From contig CAWCVZ010000004.1 of assembly GCA_963798865.1 (NCBI GenBank), forward strand, positions 124,001 through 188,000: DNA of 64,000 bases. Direction: 5' to 3'. The notes below the pieces were generated by a model that made no database searches, was not told the DNA's origin, and was given only the letters and a program-made list of their open reading frames with translations. How positions within the stretch are numbered: position 1 is the first letter of the stretch; each line of letters begins with the position of its first letter. The DNA comes from RBG-16-34-14 sp963798865. Its GTDB lineage: Bacteria; Bacteroidota; Ignavibacteria; Ignavibacteriales; Ignavibacteriaceae. Below are positions 27,665 through 36,931 of this stretch, in pieces. The translations under genes and the position numbers were made by a program.

Positions 27665-29959
27665 CTATTTCTGAAGAACCATCTTATTACTCAATCTTAC
27701 TTCACCTGATTTCAATTCATAAAAATAAATACCGCTCGGCAAATCAGAACCATTAAATTCAAATGTATATTCGCCTGCTGGTAAAATTGCTTGTGCTACA
27801 ATCTCTAATAATTCACCAAGAGTGTTATAAACAGACAATTTTATTTCTGAAGTTTTCGGTAAAGCTATTTTTATTTTCGTTGTCGGATTAAATGGATTCG
27901 GATAGTTCTGTTCAAGTGTGTAGTCTCCGGGTATTTCTCCCGCATAAATAGTTACCTCGCTGCTGTAATTATAGGTCCCATCAAAATCAATCTGTTTAAT
28001 ACGGTATGAATATTTCCCATAAACTTTTACAAAATCTGTAAAACTGTAAAATTGGTTTACTATAGTTGTTCCTTTCCCATCTACATTTCCAATCTTTTCC
28101 CACTCAGTGGCATTTGGAATGAATCTTTCTATATCAAAACCTTTGTTATTTGTTTCAGTTGCTGTATTCCATTTAAGTACAACAAAATTATTTTTCCTTT
28201 CTGCTGTGAAAGAAAGCAATTCAACTGGTAATGGAGGTACCTGTGTTAATGTTGCGGTTTTAAGGACAATATTTCCTAAAGGATCAAACTGAACACTGAG
28301 AGGCTGCCTGTCAAAGTTCCAGTAAAAAAGCTGGTTATTTACATTGTTCATAACTCTTATTGTAGAATCAGTCCCTGTAGAGAAATGTATTTTTATCTCT
28401 ATGGGCATTTTAAAGAAGACTGTATTCGTTTGAACCTGCTTTGCAAGGAAACCAACTTGCCATTGAGAACCCGATTGCTGAGAAATATAATATTGGTTGG
28501 TGTACTGAGGATGATTCGGTTGAAATATCCATTCATCGAAGAACCAGTTATAATCAGTTCCTGTAACGGAATTTACAACAGATACAAAATCACTTGTAAC
28601 CGCACTTTTATATTTAACTGAAGAATCATTCGCATAAGAATGAAGGACATCAAAAAAGACTGCATCGCCAAGAACATATCTTAAAGTATGCAGAACGCAA
28701 GCTCCTTTTGCATATGTTATTGCAAAATTAAAAAGTGTATTATTATTAGGAGGTTCAATTGCCCAATCTGCATTGTATATTGCCCATCCCGGGTTACCGG
28801 AAAGATAAGAAGAAGCATCACTATTGATATCATTTTTATATGAAGTATAACCATTCAGATGCTCGAGCCATAAAGCTTCTATATAAGTTGCAAAACCTTC
28901 ATTAAGCCAGATATCTGCCCAGGTTGCACACGTAATCATATCACCAAACCATTGATGCGCAAACTCATGAGAAATAATAGATTGCGACCAGCAATTAGGG
29001 CAAATATTTGTTAAAGTTTGATTTTCCATCCCTCCCCATTGAAATTGGCTATTGAGTGCGGCAAACCCGTTCTTTTCAAAAGGATGTTCAGTAAATTTTT
29101 GTGAATAAAAACTTGTCATGTCTGAAATAATATTTTCTATACCGGCAGGATTTTCTCCATTGTTATAATAAAATCTTATCGGGATAAAATTACCCGGGTT
29201 TGATATGCTTTCCCAATAAACAACATCAAGGTTATAATTTACTTTTCCGCTTATTACAACAAGATATGTTGCTACAGGATCCCGGCTTATCCAATGATAC
29301 CAGACAGTATCAACCGTCTTTACTGAATCTTCAAGTCTTCCATTAGAACCCGCTTTAACAGTTGCAGGAACCTTAAGTGTTATATCAACGGTTGCTTTGT
29401 CGGAAGGTTTGTCCCAGCCTGGAAACCATTTACGTGCACCTTGCGGTTCACAATCAGTAAATACCATTCCGTTACTAGCGTAAAAAGCATTATCGCTTAT
29501 ATTGTTATGATGGTAGCTTATACCAATATCAAGTGTTTCACCAACATTATAAACTCTGTTTAAATTTATTGTGAGTAAATTATTTGAATGTGTAAAACTG
29601 GTTCCCGATAATCCCACTGCATCAATTCCGATGGAAGTATTAACTGCATCAAGTGTAATCGAATTCAATACTGAGTCCACTTTAATAGTAATAATCTCTG
29701 TAGCAGTGAAAGATTTCGGGTAAGGACTTAAAAAGCAATTGTAAATATTCAGATTAAGAGTGTAGTTAAGAACATCATAACTGTGAACAATATTTGCATT
29801 AATTTCATCCGTTTGGATAAAAGATGATTCTATTTTCTTTTTTGAACATAGTTCTGAGCCCTTATTAATATTCTGCGGATAAATTAATAAAGCAGTTAAA
29901 AGAATAATTGGAATTGTTTTGAATAAAACCGGTCCGGTTAGCATAGTATGGATTTTCAT
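27665..29959 (-). CDS. M1 family aminopeptidase with T9SS C-terminal sorting domain
   Basis: The 764-residue protein has a signal region (about 10-28), then an M1 beta domain. The catalytic centre is HEFAHQWFGD (His331, His335) with zinc ligand Glu354 in WLNEGFATY, exact 18-residue spacing. GGMENQT just before it is the GAMEN-like exopeptidase motif. After about 590 comes the linker LPVELLSFTAERK, a fibronectin-like segment, and the sorting domain EQNYPNPFNPTTKIKIALP ending LSNKMVLQK. It should be exported by T9SS to the surface or medium, where it would release amino acids from peptides. The gene sits between the phn and pst loci and is divergent from pstS across 268 bp. GGGTGAG precedes the start ATG. 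Confidence 0.92.
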   Translation of the reverse strand: MKIHTMLTGPVLFKTIPIILLTALLIYPQNINKGSELCSKKKIESSFIQTDEINANIVHSYDVLNYTLNLNIYNCFLSPYPKSFTATEIITIKVDSVLNSITLDAVNTSIGIDAVGLSGTSFTHSNNLLTINLNRVYNVGETLDIGISYHHNNISDNAFYASNGMVFTDCEPQGARKWFPGWDKPSDKATVDITLKVPATVKAGSNGRLEDSVKTVDTVWYHWISRDPVATYLVVISGKVNYNLDVVYWESISNPGNFIPIRFYYNNGENPAGIENIISDMTSFYSQKFTEHPFEKNGFAALNSQFQWGGMENQTLTNICPNCWSQSIISHEFAHQWFGDMITCATWADIWLNEGFATYIEALWLEHLNGYTSYKNDINSDASSYLSGNPGWAIYNADWAIEPPNNNTLFNFAITYAKGACVLHTLRYVLGDAVFFDVLHSYANDSSVKYKSAVTSDFVSVVNSVTGTDYNWFFDEWIFQPNHPQYTNQYYISQQSGSQWQVGFLAKQVQTNTVFFKMPIEIKIHFSTGTDSTIRVMNNVNNQLFYWNFDRQPLSVQFDPLGNIVLKTATLTQVPPLPVELLSFTAERKNNFVVLKWNTATETNNKGFDIERFIPNATEWEKIGNVDGKGTTIVNQFYSFTDFVKVYGKYSYRIKQIDFDGTYNYSSEVTIYAGEIPGDYTLEQNYPNPFNPTTKIKIALPKTSEIKLSVYNTLGELLEIVAQAILPAGEYTFEFNGSDLPSGIYFYELKSGEVRLSNKMVLQK

Positions 29960-30128
29960 TTTCTCACCCTGTTTAAATAATAGAAAATGCAGATTATTTC
30001 AGGTCCATTAGAAGAAGGTAATTATAATGTTGATATTCAGTTTATTTATTATAATTACTTTACTTTTAATTACCATATTCAAACTTAAGTATTCATTTTG
30101 AAATTATGAAAGTATTCTTGAAGAAAAC

Positions 30129-30156
30129 TTAACAATAACTTAATATTGGTTAAACA
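30129..30156 (+). promoter_or_regulatory. Candidate Pho-box-like direct repeats upstream of pstS
   Basis: Three related hexamers occur at helical spacing: TTAACA (30129), TTAATA (30140) and TTAAAC (30150), 11 and 10 bp apart. PhoP/PhoB-type regulators bind tandem direct repeats with an 11-bp period, and the Bacillus PhoP half-site is TTAACA-like. The array lies 72-99 bp before the pstS start, in front of a TATA-rich stretch. The background is AT-rich, so this needs testing against other pho promoters of the genome. Confidence 0.35.
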
Positions 30157-30227
30157 ATTCCCGATTTATATCTATATATATTTTACGGTTAAATTAAAAA
30201 ATTGAATCAAAATCGAAGGGCAATTCT

Positions 30228-31127
30228 ATGAAAACAAAGTTATTTAATCTTCTTTTAATAGTTTTTGCAGCCGGTATTTTGTTCTGGGGATGCAAGAAAA
30301 AAGAGGAAGCGGATAAAACTGTAATTACAGTTAAAGGTTCCGATACAATGGTAAATCTATCCCAGAGATGGGCTGAAGTTTATATGCAGAAAAATCCTAA
30401 TGTATCAATACAGGTAACCGGCGGCGGATCAGGAACCGGTATTGCAGCATTACTGAACGGAACTACAAATGTTGCAAATGCGAGCAGAGAATTAAAAGAG
30501 AGCGAGCTTAAGGATGCTTCTCAGAGAGGAATAACACCAAAAGTTTTTGAAGTTGCTCTCGATGGTATTGCAGTAATTGTCCATCCCGATAATCCCATAG
30601 GAACTTTAACTGTTAAGCAGCTGTCCGATATATTTACTGGTAAAATAAAAAATTGGAAAGAGGTTGGCGGTAAGGATTCTCCAATTACATTATATGGAAG
30701 GGAAAACAGCAGCGGCACTTATGAATTCTTCAGAGAGCATATTCTTGGAAAAGATGATAAGGGAGTTCAAAAAGATTACGCTTCCAACACACAGGTTTTA
30801 CAGGGAACTGCAGCACTCGGTGAAGCTGTGGCAAGAGATATAAAAGGAATAGGTTATGGCGGCGTTGGTTATTTTGCTGAAAGAAAAGATGTTAAGATAT
30901 TAGGTATACAGGCTGATAAGAATGCCGAAGTAGTTTTTCCTGCTAAAGGTGAAAAAGTTAATTATGATGATATCTGGAGCGGGAAATATTCTATATCAAG
31001 ATATCTTTATTGTCTTACAGATGGTAAACCAAAACCTGAAATACAGGCTTTCCTTGATTTTATTGTTTCAACTGACGGGCAGGAATTAGTGAAGCAGATG
31101 GAGTATATTCCTCTTCCTAGTAAATAA
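30228..31127 (+). CDS. pstS: Phosphate ABC transporter substrate-binding lipoprotein
   Basis: The 299-residue receptor begins with a lipoprotein leader (hydrophobic 7-20, FWGCKKKEE, lipid Cys22) and continues with the PstS signature VKGSDTMVNLSQRWAEVY. GGGSGTGIAALLNGTTNVANASRELKE and the phosphate-binding GRENSSGTYEFF are also clear. It captures inorganic phosphate for the PstCAB importer. It heads an apparent operon pstS-porin-pstC-pstA-pstB-phoU, with a porin gene inserted after 107 bp. Regulation by phosphate starvation is likely from the family; Pho-box-like repeats lie upstream. Confidence 0.94.
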   Translation: MKTKLFNLLLIVFAAGILFWGCKKKEEADKTVITVKGSDTMVNLSQRWAEVYMQKNPNVSIQVTGGGSGTGIAALLNGTTNVANASRELKESELKDASQRGITPKVFEVALDGIAVIVHPDNPIGTLTVKQLSDIFTGKIKNWKEVGGKDSPITLYGRENSSGTYEFFREHILGKDDKGVQKDYASNTQVLQGTAALGEAVARDIKGIGYGGVGYFAERKDVKILGIQADKNAEVVFPAKGEKVNYDDIWSGKYSISRYLYCLTDGKPKPEIQAFLDFIVSTDGQELVKQMEYIPLPSK

Positions 31128-31234
31128 TATTATTTATGAATTAATAATCAGATAAAAGCGTTATCGAATAATTTAACCAAATAAAACAACTTAGTTGAAA
31201 AGCTAAGATAGTGTTTTAAGAAAGAGAGAGAGCA

Positions 31235-32302
31235 TTGAAGCACTATTGTTTAGTTTTTATTCTTGTTCTTTTTACAACAGGAATATTTGCACAAAATGGT
31301 AAAATCTCCGGGTATATGTTCGGAGATTACTTTTATAATATTTCAAGAGATGGCGGTATTGATTCTTTACCTAATACTGCTCTTAACGGGAAAAAGGATT
31401 TTAATGGTTTCCAGTTCCGGAGAATTTATTTTACTTATGATTATAAACTATCCGAAACTTTTGATACCAGGTTCAGGCTTGAGGCAGATCAGTCTTCAAA
31501 TACTAGCAATGGAAAAATTGGAGTGGCTGTTAAAGATGCTTTCCTTAGATGGAAAAATATTTTTTCCGGGAGTGATTTAATTTTAGGTCTCCAGCCACCG
31601 CCAGCATTTGAAATTTCTGAAACTGTATGGGGATTTCGTTCTTTGGAAAAAACTATTTTGGATCTCCGTGGAATAGTTTCTTCACGCGATTTAGGGATTT
31701 CTTTAAAAGGTATGTTTGATAGTTCCGGTAAGATAAATTACTGGCTGATGATTGGGAATAACAGCGGTAATTCTCCTGAGATAGATAAGTATAAAAGATT
31801 TTACGGGCATCTTTACTTTAAGCCTTTAACGAATTTTTATGTTACGGTCTATGGTGATTTAAAAATAAGACCTTCATTCACAATTAACTCAGTTAAATTA
31901 AATAATAATGATATTGCAACTGCAGTCTTTGCAGGTTATAGTGAAAAAGATAAATTCAGTGCGGGCGTGGAAGGCTTTCTTCAAATGAGAGAAAATGGCT
32001 TGGTTAAATCAACTGCTACCAGCCTGATTTATCAAACCAGGAATGCTCTTGGTGTTTCTATCTTTGGTTCATATAATTTCTCTTCAATGACATCTGCAGT
32101 AGCACGTTTTGATCTTTTCGATCCCAACATGGATGCCGATGGAGATTCAAGAAATTATTATATCATTAGTTTTGTTTATAAACCCGATGAGGCAGTTTTA
32201 ATTATGCCTAATGTGCAGATTGAAACTTATGAATCTGTTACTGGAAATAGTTTTGATGCTTCGGTAACAGGCAGACTAACTTTCTATTATAGTTTCCTTT
32301 AA
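31235..32302 (+). CDS. Outer-membrane porin-like protein, probably phosphate-associated
   Basis: The 355-residue product has a signal peptide (ending TGIFAQN) and then alternating amphipathic beta strands to a C-terminal aromatic-rich strand (RLTFYYSFL), as in outer-membrane barrels. QFRRIYFTYDYKLSETFDTRFRLEAD resembles the first strands of phosphate-selective porin O/P-type proteins. Its place between pstS and pstC strongly suggests it admits phosphate or phosphorylated compounds through the outer membrane. The start is a TTG at 31235 with a purine-rich AGAGAGAG upstream. pstC begins only 6 bp after its stop, so the genes are co-transcribed. The specificity is inferred from context only. Confidence 0.78.
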   Translation: MKHYCLVFILVLFTTGIFAQNGKISGYMFGDYFYNISRDGGIDSLPNTALNGKKDFNGFQFRRIYFTYDYKLSETFDTRFRLEADQSSNTSNGKIGVAVKDAFLRWKNIFSGSDLILGLQPPPAFEISETVWGFRSLEKTILDLRGIVSSRDLGISLKGMFDSSGKINYWLMIGNNSGNSPEIDKYKRFYGHLYFKPLTNFYVTVYGDLKIRPSFTINSVKLNNNDIATAVFAGYSEKDKFSAGVEGFLQMRENGLVKSTATSLIYQTRNALGVSIFGSYNFSSMTSAVARFDLFDPNMDADGDSRNYYIISFVYKPDEAVLIMPNVQIETYESVTGNSFDASVTGRLTFYYSFL

Positions 32303-32308
32303 AAAATA

Positions 32309-33307
32309 TTGATAACAGAACAATCAAATATTAGCAATCCCGAGCCTGCCGAAAAAACTTTCGTATCCTCATTCGGAAAAAAGATAAAAAAATCCACACG
32401 GGTTAAGGAAAAGATTATTAAGTATTTTTTTGCTGTTAACGGGATAATGGCTCTTGTGTTTATTGTTTTAATTTTTATTTTTTTATTTAAAGAAGGATTC
32501 AAAGCAATTGAACATATCAGACTTTTTGATTTCATATATTTTGACAGAATTCAGCCTGATGGTTCAATTCAGAAAGTTTATGAATGGTATCCAACTTCCG
32601 CAGTTGCAAGATATTCATTGGTTCCATTAATTCTTGGAACATTGCTTACAGCAATACCCGCAACAATTCTTTCAACAATTTTTGGTGTAGCTGCAGGAAT
32701 TTATCTCTCGGAAATTGCTAACCCGAAGCTAAAAGAATTTCTTAAGCCAATGATTGAGCTCTTCGCCGGAATTCCAACAGTTGTCATTGGTTTTATTATG
32801 CTTGTTATCGGTGCTTCATTCTTTAATGATCTTTTAAATCCTGCAAACAGACTGAATGCATTTATAGCAGCACTTGGTTTATCATTCGTAATTATTCCAA
32901 TTATTGCTTCATTAACAGAAGATGCACTTCATTCAATTCCAAATGATTTGAGAATGGCTTCTTACGGGTTAGGCGCAACTAAGTGGCAAACAGTAAGACA
33001 CGTTATACTTCCGGCTGCTTTCAGCGGAGTATCGGCGAGTGTTATTCTCGGATTTGGCAGGGCAATAGGTGAAACAATGATTGTACTAATGGCTTCAGGG
33101 AATGCGGCTAATATTACAACAAATATATTCCATAGTGTTAGAACAATGACTGCAACTATTGCGGCAGAAATGGGTGAAGTGCCGCAGGGTTCCGATCACT
33201 ACTATGCTCTTTTTTTTATCGGGATTGTTCTTTTTACAATTACATTTTTCCTTAACCTTATAGCAGAAATAATAATAAGCAGGATGAGAAAGAAAAATAC
33301 TTTTTAG
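32309..33307 (+). CDS. pstC: Phosphate ABC transporter permease PstC
   Basis: This 332-residue inner-membrane subunit pairs with PstA to form the phosphate channel. About six helices are visible, with FAGIPTVVIGFIML and the cytoplasmic coupling loop ASYGLGATKWQTVRHVILPAA followed by GRAIGETMIVLMASGN. The N-terminal 45 residues are charged. The start is a TTG at 32309 without a clear ribosome site, 6 bp after the porin stop; translational coupling may compensate. pstA follows after 3 bp. Confidence 0.94.
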   Translation: MITEQSNISNPEPAEKTFVSSFGKKIKKSTRVKEKIIKYFFAVNGIMALVFIVLIFIFLFKEGFKAIEHIRLFDFIYFDRIQPDGSIQKVYEWYPTSAVARYSLVPLILGTLLTAIPATILSTIFGVAAGIYLSEIANPKLKEFLKPMIELFAGIPTVVIGFIMLVIGASFFNDLLNPANRLNAFIAALGLSFVIIPIIASLTEDALHSIPNDLRMASYGLGATKWQTVRHVILPAAFSGVSASVILGFGRAIGETMIVLMASGNAANITTNIFHSVRTMTATIAAEMGEVPQGSDHYYALFFIGIVLFTITFFLNLIAEIIISRMRKKNTF

Positions 33308-33310
33308 CTG

Positions 33311-34261
33311 ATGGAAATTTTAAGACAAAAACAAAGAGATATTCAGGGTACAATATTTATTAATCTTATAAGATTATTGTTTCTTATTCTTGTTGCTGTG
33401 TTACTTTTACTGCTGGGAAAAATAATTGTAGAAGGAAGTGGAATTCTTTCTTTGGATTTTATTTTCTCTTCACCCAGAAACAATATGACCGAAGGAGGAA
33501 TTGGCCCTGCAATCTTTGGAACTGTTGCAGTAACTTTTATTATGATTCTTTTTGCTGTTCCTTTGGGAGTTTTTTCTGCTATATATCTTAATGAATATGC
33601 AAAAGATACTTTTCTAACAAGGATAATCAGAACATCAATAAATAACCTTGCAGGCGTACCTTCAATTGTTTTCGGTTTATTTGGTCTAGGTTTTTTTATT
33701 CTTTTTATAGGAAGAAATATTGATGAAGTTTTACAGACCGGACTGCTCTTTGGTCAGCCGGCTTTACTGTGGGCTTCTGCAACACTTGCAGTTCTCGTAC
33801 TTCCAATTGTAATTGTTTCAACACTCGAAGCGCTTAATTCTGTACCTAAGACTCATAGAGATGCATCTTACGGATTAGGTGCAACCAAGTGGCAAACGAT
33901 TAAGCATGTTGTCTTACCGCAGGCGAGACCAGGAATTTTAACAGGAACCATTCTTGCAATAAGCCGTGGTGCCGGAGAAACTGCTCCAATTCTTTTTCTC
34001 GGCGCAGCTTTCTTTCTTCCTCATCTTCCGGTTGTTGATATTTGTATAGGCAATTATTGTATTCCTATGATTAACCCTACTGAACAATTTATGTATCTTG
34101 CATATCATATTTTTATACTTGCAACACAATCTTCAAATCCGACTAAGACGATGCCGATACAATATGGTTCAACTTTAGTGCTTATTGCTTTGACTTTTTT
34201 GCTTAACATAACTGCTATTTTATTCAGATACAGGTTCAGAAAGATTTTAGGCAGGTTATAA
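33311..34261 (+). CDS. pstA: Phosphate ABC transporter permease PstA
   Basis: The 316-residue partner permease has the PstA features LAGVPSIVFGLFGLGFF, the coupling loop ASYGLGATKWQTIKHVVLPQA, and SRGAGETAPILFLGAAFF. The first helix is at about 17-40 and six helices are evident. There is a loop at about 245-262 (VVDICIGNYCIPMINP) with two cysteines, longer than in E. coli PstA, probably periplasmic and possibly disulfide-linked. It begins 3 bp after pstC. Confidence 0.94.
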   Translation: MEILRQKQRDIQGTIFINLIRLLFLILVAVLLLLLGKIIVEGSGILSLDFIFSSPRNNMTEGGIGPAIFGTVAVTFIMILFAVPLGVFSAIYLNEYAKDTFLTRIIRTSINNLAGVPSIVFGLFGLGFFILFIGRNIDEVLQTGLLFGQPALLWASATLAVLVLPIVIVSTLEALNSVPKTHRDASYGLGATKWQTIKHVVLPQARPGILTGTILAISRGAGETAPILFLGAAFFLPHLPVVDICIGNYCIPMINPTEQFMYLAYHIFILATQSSNPTKTMPIQYGSTLVLIALTFLLNITAILFRYRFRKILGRL

Positions 34262-34319
34262 TTTTACCTGATAATATTAAATCAAATTTTTATGGTTAAA
34301 TTTTCTTAAAATATCAAAG

Positions 34320-35078
34320 ATGAAAGAAGTAAAAATATCTGTTAAAAATTTTAATCTTTATTATGGTGAGAAGCAGGCATTAAAAAATATCAGCCTGGAA
34401 ATTCCACCCAAAAAAGTAACTGCGTTTATCGGACCTTCAGGCTGCGGTAAGTCAACGTTTCTGCGCGTTCTAAACAGGATGAACGATTTAATTGATCACG
34501 TGCGGATAGAGGGTGAAGTTTTAATTGAAGGAGTTAACATTTATGAAAAACAGATTGATGTTGTAAATCTCAGGAAACGTATTGGGATGGTGTTCCAGAA
34601 ATCAAATCTTTTTCCTAAAACTATTTATGAAAATTTGATTTATGGTTTGAAGATTAATGGTATCAACAATAAAAAAATACTTGATGAAACTGTAGAAAAA
34701 ACTTTGAAGCAGGCTGCTCTATGGGATGAGGTTTATGACAGACTGCATGAACCTGCATTAAGTTTATCAGGAGGGCAGCAGCAGAGAGTTTGTATTGCAC
34801 GTGCTCTTGCTGTTGAACCAGAAATAATTCTTATGGATGAACCCGCAAGTGCTCTCGATCCTATTTCAACGGCCAAGATTGAAGAGCTTATTCACGAATT
34901 AAAAGCAAATTATACTATAGTTATTGTTACTCATAATATGCAGCAGGCAGCAAGGGTAAGTGATCAGACTGCATTTTTTTATCTTGGTGAATTGATTGAA
35001 TACGATAAAACTTCCAAAATATTTACAAATCCTTCTAAGAAGCAGACAGAAGATTATGTAACCGGCAGGTTTGGTTGA
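34320..35078 (+). CDS. pstB: Phosphate ABC transporter ATP-binding protein PstB
   Basis: The 252-residue ATPase drives phosphate import. Walker A is GPSGCGKST (about 39-47), followed by the PstB-specific FLRVLNRMNDLI, Q-loop VFQKSNLFP, signature LSGGQQQR, Walker B IILMDEPASALDP, and H-loop VTHNMQQAARV. Length and motifs are standard. It lies 58 bp after pstA and 53 bp before phoU. Confidence 0.96.
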   Translation: MKEVKISVKNFNLYYGEKQALKNISLEIPPKKVTAFIGPSGCGKSTFLRVLNRMNDLIDHVRIEGEVLIEGVNIYEKQIDVVNLRKRIGMVFQKSNLFPKTIYENLIYGLKINGINNKKILDETVEKTLKQAALWDEVYDRLHEPALSLSGGQQQRVCIARALAVEPEIILMDEPASALDPISTAKIEELIHELKANYTIVIVTHNMQQAARVSDQTAFFYLGELIEYDKTSKIFTNPSKKQTEDYVTGRFG

Positions 35079-35131
35079 TTTTTAATTTATTTAATCCTTT
35101 TTTAAGTCTATCTTTTAATAAAATATAATTT

Positions 35132-35830
35132 ATGATGGAAAGACAATTTGATCAGCAGCTTGAAAAACTAAAAACAAAAATTTTGAAGATGTGTTCTCTT
35201 GTGGATGAACAGGTAGAACTGGCAATTAAATTAATTGAAGAAGACGATCCTTCGCTTGCAGATATTATTCTTGAAAAAGAAAAGAAGGTGGATAAATATG
35301 ATATAAAAATCGATAAGATATGCCAGAAAATTTTTGCATTAAACCAGCCCGTGGCAATGGATCTCCGTTTGATTATGTCTGCTCTTACAATAAATACAAA
35401 CCTCGAAAGAATGGGAGATATTGCTGTTAATATTGTTGAGAACTCAAAGTTGATTGGAAAGAAACCTGAATGGATCATTAAAACTCATTTTGGGGAAATG
35501 GCAAAGATTGTAAGAGAAATGATTCGGTTATCTATTGATTCTTTTATACAGGATGATGCCCAGCTTGCAAAAAAAGTTATTGAAACAGACGCAACTCTCG
35601 ACAGGCTTAACAAGGAAAATCACCAGATACTTGTAAATTTAATGAAACAGAATCCTGAAGATATTCAGCCCGGTGTTGCTCTCCTGGTAATTTCTCGGCA
35701 GCTTGAAAGACTGGGAGACCATGCTACAAATATTGCGGAAGATGTTTATTTCATTGTTGAAGCAAGAATGGTAAAACATAAATATGAAAAATATCTTTTC
35801 AGCGATGATACTGAAGATGATGATGTATAA
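35132..35830 (+). CDS. phoU: Phosphate signalling complex protein PhoU
   Basis: PhoU is a cytoplasmic three-helix-bundle repeat protein that restrains PstSCAB and the Pho sensor kinase when phosphate is plentiful. The 232 residues contain two repeats with the metal-binding family motifs TNLERMGDIAVNIVE (first half) and RQLERLGDHATNIAEDVYF (second half). The end is acidic (SDDTEDDDV). It ends the pst operon; its stop is one base from the stop of the convergent TetR gene, so no terminator fits between them. Confidence 0.95.
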   Translation: MMERQFDQQLEKLKTKILKMCSLVDEQVELAIKLIEEDDPSLADIILEKEKKVDKYDIKIDKICQKIFALNQPVAMDLRLIMSALTINTNLERMGDIAVNIVENSKLIGKKPEWIIKTHFGEMAKIVREMIRLSIDSFIQDDAQLAKKVIETDATLDRLNKENHQILVNLMKQNPEDIQPGVALLVISRQLERLGDHATNIAEDVYFIVEARMVKHKYEKYLFSDDTEDDDV

Positions 35831-35831
35831 A

Positions 35832-36395
35832 TTATCTAAGCAGGTTTCCTAAACTTGAAAAGAGTAAATCCCTGGGATTAAGAATTTCACTTTCCGATCG
35901 TAAATCGTTTAGCTTCTTACCAAATAAAAGTCCCCAGCTATTTATTACTAAAAATTTTGGAATATCAGGATTGATTGTTTCAGTCTTATCATTTAATGCA
36001 ATCTTCAAAACATCTTCTTCTTCTTTTAAAAGATTTTTAAGAACCTCATATTCTTTTTCAAGTCCTGCTTCATTTAATGCTCTCATTAAAACATCATATA
36101 AAAGTTTATACTTTACATAAATCTCTTTTTTGTAAATAAAATATTCAACAAATCTTTCTTTAAGTAAAATCTGATCATTATTAAAAATCTGTTTTATATC
36201 CTGGATAAAAAGGGAGGCATCATATTCAATTGTCTTGTAGAATAGTTCTTCCTTAGAATTGAAGTAATGGTAGATTGTTGCCTTACCGATCCTCAGGTCG
36301 CGGGCAATTTCGGCGAGAGTTGTTTTATTTAAACCATGCTTAGCAAAACGTTTTACAGCTGCTTTTATTATCTGGGTTTTTCTATCATTTTCCAA
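35832..36395 (-). CDS. TetR/AcrR family transcriptional regulator
   Basis: The 187 residues start with a TetR helix-turn-helix: IIKAAVKRFAKHGLNKTTLAEIARDL then RIGKATIYHYFNSKEELF. The C-terminal ligand-binding part is all helical and shows no recognisable subfamily. These proteins repress genes until a small ligand binds. The likely targets are unknown; no efflux pump or divergent gene is adjacent, and the nearest neighbour in the same direction lies 187 bp upstream. Convergent with phoU. Confidence 0.9.
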   Translation of the reverse strand: MENDRKTQIIKAAVKRFAKHGLNKTTLAEIARDLRIGKATIYHYFNSKEELFYKTIEYDASLFIQDIKQIFNNDQILLKERFVEYFIYKKEIYVKYKLLYDVLMRALNEAGLEKEYEVLKNLLKEEEDVLKIALNDKTETINPDIPKFLVINSWGLLFGKKLNDLRSESEILNPRDLLFSSLGNLLR

Positions 36396-36581
36396 GTAAC
36401 CCTCTCTCGTTACCCTGAATTAAATTAACCGTGGGAATAAGATAATAATAAAAATTTAAAAACTAATATTGAATTATTAATAATTTAAATTCTGGAAGGT
36501 TATGGACTTGGAATTAAGAAATTGTTGAAGTAACAGAGATTTATTGTACAATTCTATTACTCCAACATTATTATTTTATTT

Positions 36582-36845
36582 TTAGCCGGAAACCAGCTTC
36601 TTGGCTTCCTCAATTAAATGTTCTGCTTTCTTCTTACTTTCCTTAACAATTTCCTCAGCTTTTTCTTTTCCGGTTTCATAATATTCATTCATATCTTCTA
36701 TTAAATCTTCTTTTGCATTAGAAATTTTTCTTCTTAATTTTTTACCGGACATCGGAGTATAAAGCATCGCAAAAATACTTCCGATAAGTCCGCCTGCAAA
36801 AAATCCTGTTACAAAAGCAGAATATTTTTGATTATCCTTCGACAT
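36582..36845 (-). CDS. YtxH domain-containing small protein
   Basis: The 87 residues begin with the YtxH glycine-rich helix FVTGFFAGGLIGSIFAMLYTPMSGKKLR. They continue as a charged helix rich in Lys and Glu (KEKAEEIVKESKKKAEHLIEEAKK), likely a coiled coil. YtxH proteins are general-stress-related and membrane-associated; their molecular role is not known. The gene lies 86 bp downstream of the rhomboid gene on the same strand. Confidence 0.85.
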   Translation of the reverse strand: MSKDNQKYSAFVTGFFAGGLIGSIFAMLYTPMSGKKLRRKISNAKEDLIEDMNEYYETGKEKAEEIVKESKKKAEHLIEEAKKLVSG

Positions 36846-36931
36846 AATTTTACTCCGTTTCTTTTTCTTGTAAAAGATAACTACTTGAACTTAATTTAAT
36901 GATTATTTTTGAAAAGAAAGGTGATCTGCCG

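Noticed and set aside
28107..28292. Open frame on the plus strand inside the T9SS M1 peptidase gene
   Set aside because: It lies wholly inside a well-supported gene on the opposite strand, and its composition is that of a shadow frame.
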